Positions 41,429 to 52,529 of a stretch of 60,000 bases of DNA are shown here, one piece after another. Each line of letters opens with the position of its first letter. Within the stretch, counting starts at the first letter, position 1. A model generated the notes under the pieces. That model made no database searches. It saw only the letters and a program-made list of their open reading frames with translations, and was not told the DNA's origin. Origin of the DNA: Adiantum capillus-veneris (Eukaryota > Streptophyta > Polypodiopsida > Polypodiales > Pteridaceae). A program made the position numbers and the translations under genes. Location: the NCBI GenBank assembly GCA_014529385.2, contig CM043971.1:52677209-52737208 (forward strand). The letters run 5' to 3'.

Positions 41429-42209
41429 GTGCAGGCTGTTCTTGATGCCTTACCAGATTCTTACCAGACTTTTGCTAGTACTTGGAGACTTATGACCCAA
41501 GGAAATCCTAAAGTTGTCAAGTTTGATGCATTATGCACATTGCTGCTACAAGAGTCACTTTCCAAAAAAAACAAGACTAGGCAGCGTGCAGTTGAACAGG
41601 CTTTTTATTGCTTCTCAAAGAAAGGGTGATAACAGCAATGCATCCACTTATTATGGTTCTGCTGTGAGTGGCAAAAATTATGTTCCTAATACTTCTGCTG
41701 GCAACAATTCGTCTGGAAATTCTGGTGATAAGGGCAAAAAGAAGATGCATTGCCATTATTGCAAAGCTAATGATCACTTGATCAAGAAGTGTCCTAAGTT
41801 GAAGGCCAAAGAGGCTAAGAAGAAAGAGGGTGGTTCCACTGCAAATGCTAGCTCCACTACAAATGCAGCCATTGTTGAGTCTTTTGTGAAAGGAGACTGT
41901 GATGTTGATGTTGATGCAGAATGGGCTTTTAGGGCAGAGTGCACTTACAATCCTGATGTCCACGATGCATGCATGTCAGTTGCTACAGATTCACATGTGT
42001 GGTATTTCGATAGTGGTGCTACAAAGCACATTTCAATGGGAATTCAGTCACTTGTGCCAACAATGCCTCTTATCCGGTTCAGGGAGTTGGAAAGATTGTG
42101 CTTATTGCTGCAAATGGCAATTCTTTCACACTTGTTGATGCACTTTATGTACCTGGGATCAAGAAGAATCTTTTGTCTGTATCTGCACTTACTAGACTTG
42201 GACTTGTAG
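41429..42209 (+). pseudogene. Gag C-terminus, nucleocapsid and protease (Ty1/copia)
   Basis: VLDALPDSYQTFASTW continues Gag. After a frameshift near 41600 a CX2CX4HX4C knuckle, CHYCKANDHLIKKC, appears, then the protease signature WYFDSGATKHIS near 42005. A second shift leads to the pre-integrase part at 42098. Confidence 0.87.
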
Positions 42210-43007
42210 TCAAATTTATGGATGACAGATATACATTTCATGATCTCAATTTTAGTGATGAGATTGTTGCATCTGGCCTTTTGCACCGTGGGCTGTATAA
42301 GCTCACTTTGTATGACAAGTGTGGACAAAATTTTGTAAATGCAGTTGCAAATTCAAGGGCTATTTTAGATGCAAAACTTTGGCATGCACGTTTTGGTCAT
42401 CTGAATTTTGTCAGTTTGCTGCGTTTGCAAAAATGTGATATGGTTGCTTCCTTTCCACCTCTTGAAGTACCTGTCAAACATGTTTGTGAAGGCTGTATTT
42501 TGGGTAAAATGCAGCGTTCTAAGTTTCCAAAGGATGGTTCAGTTAGGGCCACAAGCCACATGCAGGTTGCAGCTTGTGCATAGTGATGTTTGTGGGCCCA
42601 TGCAAACTCCGTCATTGGGAAATTACCTTTACTTTGTGACTTTCATTGATGATTACTCCAGGCATGCATGGGTATTTCCGCTTAAAGCAAAGTCCGAAGT
42701 TTTTATGTGCTTCAAACAATTTCTAGCTATGGCTGAAAATGTATCGAAATGTATTATGGGCACCCTCCGTTCCAATCGAGAAGGGGAGTATATGTCTCAT
42801 GAATTTAATGCATTTCTCGCTAGTCGTGGGATAAAACACCAATGTACAGTGCCTTATATGCCTCAGCAAAATGGTGTTGCCGAGAGGAAAAATAGGTCAC
42901 TTACGGAAATGGCACAATGTATGGTCAAAAGTCAAGCTTTGCCGCATTCTTTTTGGCTTGACGCCATCACTTATGTACTTAACAGGTTTCCTACAAAAGC
43001 TTTGTAG
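42098..43007 (+). pseudogene. Protease end and integrase (Ty1/copia)
   Basis: LVDALYVPGIKKNLLSVSAL and LWHARFGHLNFVSLLRL with CEGCILGK form the GAG-pre-integrase zinc region. The core has the first Asp (LVHSDVCGPM) and the Glu (QNGVAERKNRSL). The second catalytic position reads LRSNREGEY where copia elements have Asp, so it is Asn. A frameshift lies near 42560. Confidence 0.88.
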
Positions 43008-43058
43008 TCTATTACTCCATATGAAGCATGGCATGATAGAAAGCCTTCTATTGATCAC

Positions 43059-43529
43059 ATGTGTGTTTTTGGCTGTTTGGCATATGCTTTGGTGCCACAA
43101 ACACAGCGCAGAAAATTGGATGATAAGACTGTCAAATGTATTTTTGTTGGTTATAGTGCTGAAAGAAAAGGTTACAGATTGTATCATCCGCAAACAAAGC
43201 GTATTCTAGTTTCATGGGATGTAGTGTTTGTGGAAGACTCTGTTCATCCCTTGCTGTCTTGTACTAGAGATAGTAATGTAAGCTCACAAGACATTTATGA
43301 CACTTTGTTGCCTCTTTTCAGTGGTGGAAGTTCAAATGTAAATTCCAATGAGGCAAATGTACAGCCTATGGGGATTTCAAAAAATGTTACAGATCAGCCT
43401 ATTTCTGATGCAGATATACATGATGTACTTGATAAGGAAAGGGCTGAAAATGAGCAGGATAGAGGTATGCCAAAGTGGTTGGTGTATACATTGCATGATA
43501 GTAAATTGGATGCACCTTTGCCTAGTTAG
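43059..43529 (+). pseudogene. Integrase C-terminal region and linker (Ty1/copia)
   Basis: VFGCLAYALVPQTQRRKLDDKT and CIFVGYSAERKGYRLYHP are typical of the copia integrase C-terminus. A low-complexity linker to reverse transcriptase follows. A stop at 43527 ends it. Confidence 0.85.
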
Positions 43530-43577
43530 ACTTGTTCAGGCTCTAGCCATGCATCTTATGCATCAGATTGTTATTGT

Positions 43578-44282
43578 TTGGATGTGTCTAGCTTACATGA
43601 TGTTGAGGAATCTCTGTCTTTTGATGAAGCACAGAATTCAGAAAATTGGATGGCTTCCATGCAATCTAAATATGATGCACTGATAGAAAATGACACATGG
43701 ACTTTATGTGATTTGCCTCCTTGCAAAAAGACCATTGGTACGAAGTGGGTTTACAAGTTGACACACAAGCCGGATGGTGAGATCGATCGCCATAAGGCTC
43801 GACTTGTTGCAAAGGGTTATGCACAGCAAAAAGGCATAGATTATGAAGAGACTTTTGTCGTATGACTACTGTGTGTTTTCTATGTGCATTGGCAGCTCAT
43901 TTTGGTTGGGATGTACACCAATCAGACATTGTTACTGCTTTCTTGAATGGTGACATATTTGAGGAAGTTTATGTAACGCAGCCTCGCAGTTTTTTCAAGA
44001 AAGGACAACGGGACAAAGGGTGCATATGTAAGAAGGCTTTGTATGGGTTGAAGAAATCTCGTCGTGCTTGATATGAGAAAGCTGACTTTCATCTGGTCAA
44101 ACAAGGATTTCGTAACAGTCCAATAGAAAGCACATTATATGTAAAGCATGACGGTGATGTACTTCTCATTGTGGTTCTTTATGTTGATGATTTGTTGATC
44201 ACTGGACCAAATGAGAGACATATTGCTGAATTTAAGGCTGATTTGAATGCTACTTTCAAGATGAAAGATTTGGGGTTGTTGC
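43578..44282 (+). pseudogene. Reverse transcriptase (Ty1/copia), interrupted by a MITE
   Basis: WTLCDLPPCKKTIGTKWVYKL, HKARLVAKGYAQQKGIDYEET, VHQSDIVTAFLNGDI, KKALYGLKKS and the catalytic YVDDLLITGP (about 44182) are present. Stops occur at about 43863 and 44070. At 44282 the frame is cut within a conserved block by a MITE; coding similarity resumes at 44538. Confidence 0.9.
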
Positions 44283-44529
44283 CCGGGGAGATCACCTAAT
44301 AAAAATGTAACCTATGACGTGAGTTCAACAAAAGGGTATTTAAAGTTCTTGAAACTTACAAAAATATATATACAAAAGGGCATTATTTTTTCAAATTTGA
44401 AAAAAACTTATAGATTTTAAAAGAAAAGGGTACATTATATTCTTAACAAAATTCACAGATAAGGGGTTTTACAAGCATGTCTTGAACGCACCTGATATGG
44501 TAGCTTTACACATAGTGAACCTCCCGAGG
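44283..44529 (-). mobile_element. hAT-like MITE, copy 2 (247 bp), inside copia reverse transcriptase
   Basis: Flanked by GTTGTTGC (44275-44282) and GCTGTTGC (44530-44537), an 8 bp duplication with one change. Ends read CCGGGGAGATCAC and GTGAACCTCCCGAGG. It is the reverse complement of the family member at 38330-38576 and exactly the same length. Confidence 0.88.
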
Positions 44530-44537
44530 GCTGTTGC

Positions 44538-44787
44538 ATCATTACTTGGGTATACAATTTAAGCAGTGTGGTGGTGGTATTGCCTTGTGTTAGAAAAGTT
44601 ACATAGAGACATTGCTATGTAAGTTTGGACTTGAGGATTGCAAACCTATTGCCACTTCCATAGAAACAGGTTTGAAATTGAGTCTTCATGATGCTGGTGA
44701 TCCTGCAGATGTCACTCTTTACCAGACTGTTGTTGGATGCCTCATTTATGTATGCAACACAAGGCCAGATTTTCAGTTTGCAGTCTC
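44538..44787 (+). pseudogene. Reverse transcriptase end (Ty1/copia), between two MITEs
   Basis: LCKFGLEDCKPIATSIETGL and DVTLYQTVVGCLIYVCNTRPDFQFAV are the end of the copia reverse transcriptase. The second MITE begins directly after the latter. Confidence 0.85.
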
Positions 44788-45004
44788 CCGTGGCGGTCAT
44801 TTTTTAGAATGTGTATGCTATCACGTGAGTTAACCGGAGCGGATTATTAAAAGATCCAAATGTATCAAAATGTATACATACAGAGGGGGGTGGGGGTTTT
44901 TTAAATAGGCACGTAGTATAAATATAGTATGTATATTGAGGTATTATTAATAATCTCTTGAACGCACGTGATATAGGAAGCATTTGATAAGTGAACGCCC
45001 TGGG
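44788..45004 (+). mobile_element. hAT-like MITE, copy 3 (217 bp), 8 bp target duplication GCAGTCTC
   Basis: Perfect GCAGTCTC duplication at 44780-44787 and 45005-45012. The arms contain TATCACGTG and CACGTGATAT. The centre differs from copies 1 and 2, so it is a diverged or subfamily member. Confidence 0.85.
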
Positions 45005-45012
45005 GCAGTCTC

Positions 45013-45576
45013 ATAGGTCAACAGATTTATGCATAGCCCAGGGTCTAAGCATTGGCAGGCTGTCAAGAATATTTTCCGCTACCTTAGGGGCACTACATCT
45101 TGGCTTTTTTTATTCCAAGGGGGGATCATTGCCACCAGACTTACATTATTTTTCAGACTCAGATTGGGCTGATTGTTTTGACACGTGAGTGTCCACAAGT
45201 GGTTTTTGTTTCATGCTTAGCAGTTCATGTATATCATGGTTGAGCAAGAAGCAATATACTGTGGCCAAAAGTATTCACAGCTACGGTTGAGTGTGTATGG
45301 CTCAGACGCCTTATGGCTAATTTGGGTGTTGGACAAGACACTGCCTACACTATCTACACTAACAATGAGAGCGCATTGGTAGTTGTGAGGAACCTAGTTT
45401 TTCATGCTCGCACAAAGCACATTGAGGTGCATTACCACTATGTCAGGGAGAGGCTCTCAACAGGAGAGATCATCTTGGCTTATGTGCCAACACAGGACAA
45501 CCTTGCAGATATTTTCACAAAGGCATTGTCTCGTGAGAAGCTCAAAGCTTTAGGCTTACTCCCCTTTGTGGATTGA
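45013..45576 (+). pseudogene. RNase H (Ty1/copia)
   Basis: In one frame KHWQAVKNIFRYLRGT and FSDSDWADC start the domain. After stops, 45313-45576 reads YTIYTNNESALVVVRN, RTKHIEVHYHYVRE and YVPTQDNLADIFTKAL, the canonical copia RNase H end. Confidence 0.88.
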
Positions 45577-45650
45577 TCATGTCCTCAAGGCATGGCACTT
45601 CCCTTTACTCATGTGCTAGCTTTCGTTCACCGCATCACTCCAAGGGGGAT

Positions 45651-45878
45651 TTATTACCATATACATGTGGTAGTGATGTGTGTGAACACACTAGGAAAGC
45701 CGGGGCATTTTATCCCTCTTTAGGAGGTTTTTCCCCCCGTGCATTGTATATACGCCCATCACTCTAGGGCTATCCATCTTTACATTGCACACTAAGTAAC
45801 ACACTCTCTATTGTGTGCCTTGAGCTTCCTTCGTGTTCTCCAAGCTGTGTGTGTTTCCTTGCAGCACTAATTCCAACA
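45651..45878 (+). repeat. 3' LTR of the Ty1/copia
   Basis: Partner of 40335-40561, beginning TTATTACCAT right after the polypurine tract and ending TTCCAACA before the AGCA duplication. Confidence 0.9.
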
Positions 45879-46530
45879 AGCATCAGGAAGGTATATTAAG
45901 AGCACTCAAAAAGTTTCAAATCATTTGGACCACAAAAAGTGACTCTAAGACCAATAGAGGATTTCAGCTTATGAAAACACCAGATTTGGTCCAACAGGCA
46001 AATTACAAGTCCAAACCACTTATAAATTGGTAGGTAGACTAAGGGGAAGGGTTAGAACCTAGGGCTGGAGCTAAAATTCAATTTTGAGCTATATAGAGTC
46101 AGATACCACTATATCACGATAGAGTAAGGACATCTTGAAATTTAGCTTCTAGCTAGATTTTGACTTCATAATTGTGGTCTTCTCTTCACCAAGATTTTGA
46201 CCATATCCTTGGATTTGAATTTGGACTACCAGTAGAGCCAAAACCAAACCTTAGCGGAAAGGCTGATTGAAAGACTTTTTCAGTTCATTGTGTGGAAGTG
46301 TGAAAAGTAATTGTGTACATAATTAAAAAGGTTGTTTCCACAATTCAAATGCAACCCTTGTAAACAAACTAACCATACTTATGTAGATACAAAGAGGAAT
46401 CCAACACAAATCAAGAAAGGAGCGTGGAGTTGAGGTAAGCTTTCAAGTTTGTAAATTTTGCTTTCACTCTCTTATGTATTTGAGATCAGGAACCTTTTTC
46501 AAGTGAAGAGCTAAGAGTGTAAAGAGTCAG

Positions 46531-47052
46531 GTGAGTAGAGTGTCGTATGAAGAGAGTCTAAATCAAATTGACCTAGATCCCCTGACTACTATGCAAGAAG
46601 GCTCAAGTACATCATCTGATGAATCTTCTTCTGAAATAGCTTCCGAAGCACCAACCCGAAGCTTCTTGAGTGGTAACCTAGTGGCGGGAACCTCTAGCAT
46701 CTTTGAAGAGGAAAACAGGATTGAGTTAGTGTTTAAATACCCTAACCAACATGGAACGGTCATATACCAAGATAGCAATGGTAATTACTATTATCCTTGT
46801 GGCGATGTCCCAGGAATGGCATCGGAATTTGTGGATGCATATTACAATTTTGATTGTTATGTGGACACTAAAGGTGCTCAATACCGTGTTGTGGAAGATC
46901 GTAACTTAATGGATGAGTTTGGGAATATAGCATTGATTATGGACGAGTTTGACATGGTAGAGAAGCAACCTGAAATCCATATGGCCTCGTATAGGACCGT
47001 TTACCCTGTGAGAAAAGTCCCTACAGACCGCATAGAGGATGGGATCACTTGA
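46531..47052 (+). pseudogene. Gag N-terminal leader domain, first module (large Ty3/gypsy)
   Basis: A 173-codon frame: a Ser/Glu-rich start followed by YPNQHGTVIYQDSNGNYYYP and CYVDTKGAQYRVVEDRNLMD. It resembles 50100-50417 (VDRYGREYKRILPEDVE). The capsid region that should follow is missing; the sequence jumps to the part that corresponds to about 51410 in the second module. Confidence 0.6.
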
Positions 47053-49950
47053 ACAAGGATTGTCCCATGTTGCCACAAGATCCAAAGTAGAAATGGTGTG
47101 CCATAGAGCAAAAATATACGAATCATACTATTGAGGAGTTCTATTATAACAAAGGATATGTTTGGGACATACCAGCAATGCCACAGGGCACACTAGCACC
47201 CCCACCACCAAGATTTGCAACCACCATTGCCAGACAATCACCAGGTGGTAGTTAGGTATGCATAAGGAGGTGAAAAATTAGAGGAGAAAGCTTTAGTGCC
47301 AACGGCATACTACGAAGAAGAGCCTCCATCTCCAGGAATGAACCAAGGATACTACACACGCAAGGAACCTATCACACAAGATTATGGAACATAGGAGTTA
47401 GTGGAATTGCAGTGAATAGTGAGGGTAAGGTTTCATTAGATAACCCTACTCTTATGTTCATTACAGGACAAGGAGGAATGGTAAGGCCTAGGCCAGCCTA
47501 CCCTCAACGTCAATATGGAACAGCTCCAGTGCAACCAAGAGGACCGTGCTATAAATGCAATGGGGATCATTTGATGAGGGATTGTCCTAGAATAGATATA
47601 GTGATATTGAATGGATTTTGCGTAGATTGTGGGCTTACGCATTTAATTGTAGGTTGCCCGAATACTCCAAACAAAAATCCTCATACTACATTGAATGTAT
47701 TGAGTACTATTCCGTCTAGTGGATCCGAGGAAGAGCAAAAAGTTTCTACAAAAGTAATCACAAGAGCTCAGAGGAAAAAAGGAAAATCATCAACCCTAGA
47801 AGAGGATGACCCTGATCAAGTGATTGTGAGCGAGTTATGGAGAGCAAGGCGTGCTAAGGCGAAGGCCAAGCGAGAGGAGAAGTTAAGGGTTGTAACTGTT
47901 GAACTTGAACAAGTTCGAGATCAAGTGAAACAGCAAGGGAAAGCTGAAACACTTAAACCAACTGAAAAACCAAAGAGTGTTAGCTTGGGAGGGTCGGTAA
48001 TAGCGGAAAATATTTTTGAGCCCTTGGAAGCTATCATCAAGGCATATGAGGCGCGATTGTAGCCTGGCATCAAACACTAGAACAAAGATGGTTGACTTAT
48101 CCTTATGCAGAGCTGGAAAAGCAAAGGTTTGAGATGTGCAAAAAGCTTATAAAGACCGCGCAATCTTTGATAGAGCCACCTCCAGAATCAATACATGATA
48201 CGGTAATCACTTTTCCATCCAGAAAAGAGCTAGTAGAGCTAGTAAGTGAGAAAAATGAGAAGGTAGAGATGCCAAGACCGTTTACAGTTGACAAGGATAG
48301 GGTGGTCCCTAATACCACAGAGAATTCTTTTGGAGATTTTCCACCATATGTGCCAATAGTTGAGGGTCAATGGCCAGAAGAATTGTGGAAAGCAATGAGG
48401 GAAGCGAAAGGGGATGATGATGAAAGACCAGCACCTCTCATGGAAATAGGTTGCGATGGTCTTAATTCAGAGATGGATTTAACGTCCTTGTATGGAGATA
48501 TGGGGTCCATTAAATCTGAAGACAGTAGGCAACATCATTAAGAACCTTACCACCTTATATGGGCGAATATGAGGGAAGGTCGGAGATTAGGGCAATACTG
48601 TCACAACATAAAGCAAAACATGTGAGAATAGACACAAAAACTTTGATGGAGATTTTGTCTACACCAATGAAGTGCACGATCACATTGACGGAATGGTTGA
48701 AAATTAGGCCAGGATTGTGGACGGAGGTAGGCAAATGCCTAGAAAATTTTGGGGTGAAGGATCCAATTAAGGCTTTGCAAGAAGATCTAGAAATGGGAGA
48801 CCATCCTAAGAAAAGTGCTAAGCCAGTGCCAATTAACAAGGTAGGTGACTATTGTGAAGGAGAAGGCAATACTACTCTGCTAGTAGAATAAAATGGGTTA
48901 AAAACCAAGGCTATTCTAGATAGCGGATCACGAATCGCTATAGCCACAAAACAAACATGGGAAAAACCTACCATAAGAGACACTAGAATGAAGCTTTGAA
49001 TTGGCAGATGGTTATGTAGAGCGACCCCTAGGGTTGCTAGAAAAAGTAGTGGTACAATTGTGCGGAATTGAATACGAGCATATGTTTGCCGTAGTTAAAT
49101 AATTATGACATTGTCTTGGACAACCCTTCATGCGTCAGTTGAAGATAGTTCAAGATTGGGGATATGATTATATCTACTTATGGCACATGGAAAACACTAC
49201 TAGAATAATTGCAAAGGACCATAGCTATCTGGGGATGTCATGAGGACCCCAGTAGAGGATTTTGACTCGGCGACCCACAAGAGTTCAAGGGGTTTCACGT
49301 TGAATAGTAACCCTCAAGCTATTTGGATGTGTGGAGCTTCCGAATGTGGTAGTTTAACAAGGGAAGAGTGTATCATTGAAAGGGAAATAGAGGATCCAGA
49401 CTATATGCCAGAACCTTTTGTAGAAGTGATGTTGGAACCCTTTGACTGGGGCCAAATTTTGGCAACCTTAGATGTTTGCACAAACAAGGCAACCCCAACC
49501 AAATTTTGTGATGAATTCAGCGAGCAAGTATTTCCTATACTTATGAAGAGGCGGTAATGGAAGACGAGTCAATGGGAAACAAAGTGGAGAATGAAAATCA
49601 AACAAAGGAGATTCTTGTAATGAAAATCAGGGATGAAATCTCGGTTGTGGCTAGGACACATGAAGAAGATCCTAAAGAGATTTTCCACGATTCTAAGGAG
49701 TTCTTAGAACACAAAAAATCCATAGAAGCGGATAACGAGAAATTGAATTCCGAACAAGAAGAGCAGTGTCACAAGAAATTATATGATTTTAACAATCAAA
49801 CACCTAGGCGACAGCTCAGGTACAGGCAGAGAAGGAAGTCCAATCTAAAAAAGCCGAGAATTAGGGAGATGCCAAAGATTCAAGGCAAGACACATTTTTT
49901 GATGCTTGTTTAGGCAACTGATTGCATTAAAGATAAGGTGTCGGGAAGGT
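47053..49950 (+). pseudogene. Degenerate first gag-protease module (large Ty3/gypsy)
   Basis: It parallels 51400-54390. Pieces: knuckles at 47412-48062 (CYKCNGDHLMRDC, CVDCGLTHLIVGC; CX2CX3HX4C); a region with WPEELWKAMREAK at 48092-48541; GVKDPIKALQEDLEM and then AILDSGSRIAIA (protease signature) at 48559-48950; WMCGASECGSL and EPFDWGQILATLDVC at 49240-49557. Many stops and small deletions mark it as the dead copy. Confidence 0.8.
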
Positions 49951-50049
49951 ACGTACCCCTAGACAGCGTGGTGTCAGGAAGATGGAAAATGCCTTACGAA
50001 AAAGTGAGGAGGATGTCAATGAAGAAATCAAGGTGGATGAAGATCTGAT

Positions 50050-50636
50050 TCTCACAGCATGAAAGCGAGGGAATAATCTCTTACTTTCGATGCAAGGAAC
50101 CCTACCCAAATGAATTAAGCAAAGACAAGGTTCTTTACTTATTCTCTTATGAAACTGCTATGGGAAAGGATATTGTTTTTGTTGACAGGTACGGGCGAGA
50201 ATACAAACGTATTCTCCCAGAGGATGTTGAAATGGCAACAGTTCCAAGAGCATCAACCTATGGCCCCGACGAAGTACCAAGAGCCAACTACACCCCTAGA
50301 AAGTGGACAAATCCCTTTTCAGAAGAGTATGATGCTACCTCACATTCTACCCGACAACCGACGTCCAACTACCAGGACCAACCAGCTACTCAGCCATCAT
50401 TGCAGGCATGGCTTTGACAGAGTGCTACATTAGAACAAGACCGAACGTGAGAGGATTATCAAACCGCACGAGGGCTAAGGGATTTACAAGAACCACCACT
50501 CTATGCACAGTATCAAGGAGAGAGTAAGCCAAAGACTTAGGGGTCAACTGAGCCTGGAAGACCACCCCTAGAACGAGTTCGGAGAGATGAACCATCTCTC
50601 GCGAGAACTGTTAGAAATTATGGCTTAGGAGCACCA
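50050..50636 (+). pseudogene. Gag N-terminal leader domain, second module (large Ty3/gypsy)
   Basis: One frame gives EPYPNELSKDKVLYLFSYE, KDIVFVDRYGREYKRILPED and YGPDEVPRANYTPRKW, ending at a stop at 50415. A second stretch up to 50636 leads into the capsid frame. I recognise no named domain beyond its match to the first module. Confidence 0.55.
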
Positions 50637-51785
50637 TTGGGAGAGGAACCTGGCCACTACAGAAGACCAGAGGAGGTATATCGACTAGGACGGGGAGATC
50701 CCATGATGAGATTTGTAGACCATCGTAGAATTAGACCTTCTCAAGTGCAAAAATGGGTAAACAAGAAATATACGGGAAGCAGGGATCCAAGAGATCATGT
50801 AGCAGCCTTTGTGCATGTAATTAGAGCTGAAGAGGTGTTAGACTTTCCTACCCAATTTGCAAGATTTGGTTTAACCTTAGAGGATGATGCTGCTACATGG
50901 TTTGACTCAGTGGAGCGAAGAGACTTTGAGTCTATGGAGGAAGTGTTTGACGAGTTTATCAAAGAATTCTCACAAAGGGGAATAGCTCATAATACAGTCT
51001 CACAAATCCATAAATTCAAACAGAAAGATGGAGAGTCTGTGCGAAAGGCAGCCCTCCAATTAAAAAGATATGTTAAGTTCTGCCCCGTGGAAGAACTGCC
51101 AACTCAACCCAGACTTATGCTTATATTTTTCCAAGGACTAAGGAATGCAGATCTCCAGAAGGACTTACATATGAAAAGGATCACGACGTTGAATGATTTA
51201 ACCAAGGAGGCTCTATACATTGTGGACAATTGTGCGGTCTACAAAGAGGGTGAGCTCAAGGATCTTGACAATGATTCTTCCTCGCAACAAAGCGGAAGCA
51301 AGTCTACTAAGACAACACCGAAAGGAGAAGTAGCGGTAAGCCAAGAGCAGCTTGTAGAGGAAGTGCTTAAAAAGATAAACTTGTATTCCAAACCACAAGC
51401 TAAACAACCAAAATGGTGTGCGATTGAACAAAAATGGACAAACCATGGGACGGAGGAGTGTTATTATAACAAGGGATATGTGAGAGAACGACCATATGCT
51501 CACCAAGCTCAGGTGACATCCCCTCAAGTCCCTCAGATGCCTAGATATCATACAGGCAACCTACCAGGACCTGTAGGTGTAGAAATACCACAACCAGTGT
51601 TGGGACAACAACCACCCCTACCAAGATTACGACCAGTCGGCATAAGATACACACCCACAGTAACTGAGTCAGATGAGAAGGCTTTGGTACTATGCATGCA
51701 TACTACGACGAGCCCAATGGATATGCGGCGAACTCTGTCTATTATCCACCGTAAGAACCCTCTACACCAGAACCATGGAGCATGA
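50637..51785 (+). CDS. Gag capsid (large Ty3/gypsy)
   Basis: A 382-codon open frame with a retrotransposon Gag core: WVNKKYTGSRDPRDHVAAF, FGLTLEDDAATWFDSVERRDF, VFDEFIKEFSQRG, FKQKDGESVRKAALQLKRYV and FFQGLRNADLQKDL. It continues through CAIEQKWTNHGTEECYYNKGY, which has its counterpart in the first module near 47080. The knuckles follow in the next frame. Confidence 0.88.
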   Translation: MGEEPGHYRRPEEVYRLGRGDPMMRFVDHRRIRPSQVQKWVNKKYTGSRDPRDHVAAFVHVIRAEEVLDFPTQFARFGLTLEDDAATWFDSVERRDFESMEEVFDEFIKEFSQRGIAHNTVSQIHKFKQKDGESVRKAALQLKRYVKFCPVEELPTQPRLMLIFFQGLRNADLQKDLHMKRITTLNDLTKEALYIVDNCAVYKEGELKDLDNDSSSQQSGSKSTKTTPKGEVAVSQEQLVEEVLKKINLYSKPQAKQPKWCAIEQKWTNHGTEECYYNKGYVRERPYAHQAQVTSPQVPQMPRYHTGNLPGPVGVEIPQPVLGQQPPLPRLRPVGIRYTPTVTESDEKALVLCMHTTTSPMDMRRTLSIIHRKNPLHQNHGA

Positions 51786-52520
51786 TAGGAAATACAGGAC
51801 CACCAACTGCTGCGCAGGCAGCGGGGGAAGGAAGATATAGCTTGGATGAAAGAACAATGTTGTTCATAGCCAACGGAGGCATAAGCAGGCAAAGAATTGC
51901 ACACCAACAAAGAGGAGCTGTAGGAGCACCTCAACAGCCTAAAGGACCATGCTACAAGTGTGGTGGAGACCATTAGCTGAGGGACTGCCCTCATAACAAA
52001 ATCATTAGGGTCAACGCATATTGCACCGAGTGTGGAATTACTCACTTGATCCCTGATTGCCCTAAAAACCCGAGCAAAGGAGCAAAAACTACCTTGAATA
52101 TGCTGGGAGCGCTGCCTTCCAGTGGAGGTCTTGACGAGAGCCCAAGCAAGGAAAAATGACAATCAGCCCAAGAGTAACGATGAAAATCAAGAAGAAATCA
52201 AGACTGACAAGTCTAGCGTCAGTCGTGATAATCCTTGGAAAGAACGAAGAGCGAAAATGAAAGCTAGACATGAGCGAAAACAAAAAGATGTAGAAGTTGA
52301 GCTAACGATAGCTCGAGAGCAACTTAAACAGCAAAGAGAGTCCGACTCTCTAAAATCAAGGGAGGGACCAAGAAGTGCAAGCTCAGGAGGGTCGGTATTG
52401 GTAGATAAGATCAATGAACCCTTAGATGCAATCTTGCAAGCATATGAAGCAAGATTGAAGAACAGACAGACTCTAGAGCAAAGGTGGATGACATATCCAT
52501 ATCCAGAGATAGAAAAATAG
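51782..52520 (+). pseudogene. Nucleocapsid with two zinc knuckles (large Ty3/gypsy)
   Basis: CYKCGGDH then a stop at about 51975 inside the first CX2CX3HX4C knuckle. The second, CTECGITHLIPDC, is intact. A Lys/Glu-rich coiled segment follows (KERRAKMKARHERKQKDVEV, 52122-52520). A frameshift lies near 52120. Confidence 0.8.
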
Positions 52521-52529
52521 AGACTAGAG

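Larger units (their letters stand above)
40335..45878 (+). mobile_element. Ty1/copia LTR retrotransposon nested in the large Ty3/gypsy leader
   Basis: Short LTRs of about 227 bp (40335-40561 and 45651-45878) flank one gag-pol. AGCA at 40331-40334 and 45879-45882 (AGCAT if the first base is shared) is the target duplication. The primer site TGGTATCAGAGC is at 40564-40575 and the polypurine tract AAGGGGGA at 45642-45649. Order is Gag, protease, integrase, reverse transcriptase, RNase H, as in copia. Two hAT-like MITEs are inserted in pol. Confidence 0.93.
39402..46530 (+). other. Long leader of the large Ty3/gypsy, split by the Ty1/copia insertion
   Basis: Non-coding sequence at 39402-40334 and 45879-46530. 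It carries three versions of an 18 bp palindrome at 39982-39999 (ACTCTATCGCGATAGAGT, perfect), 40279-40296 and 46107-46124. They are 297 and, after subtracting the copia, 280 bases apart. Confidence 0.6.
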
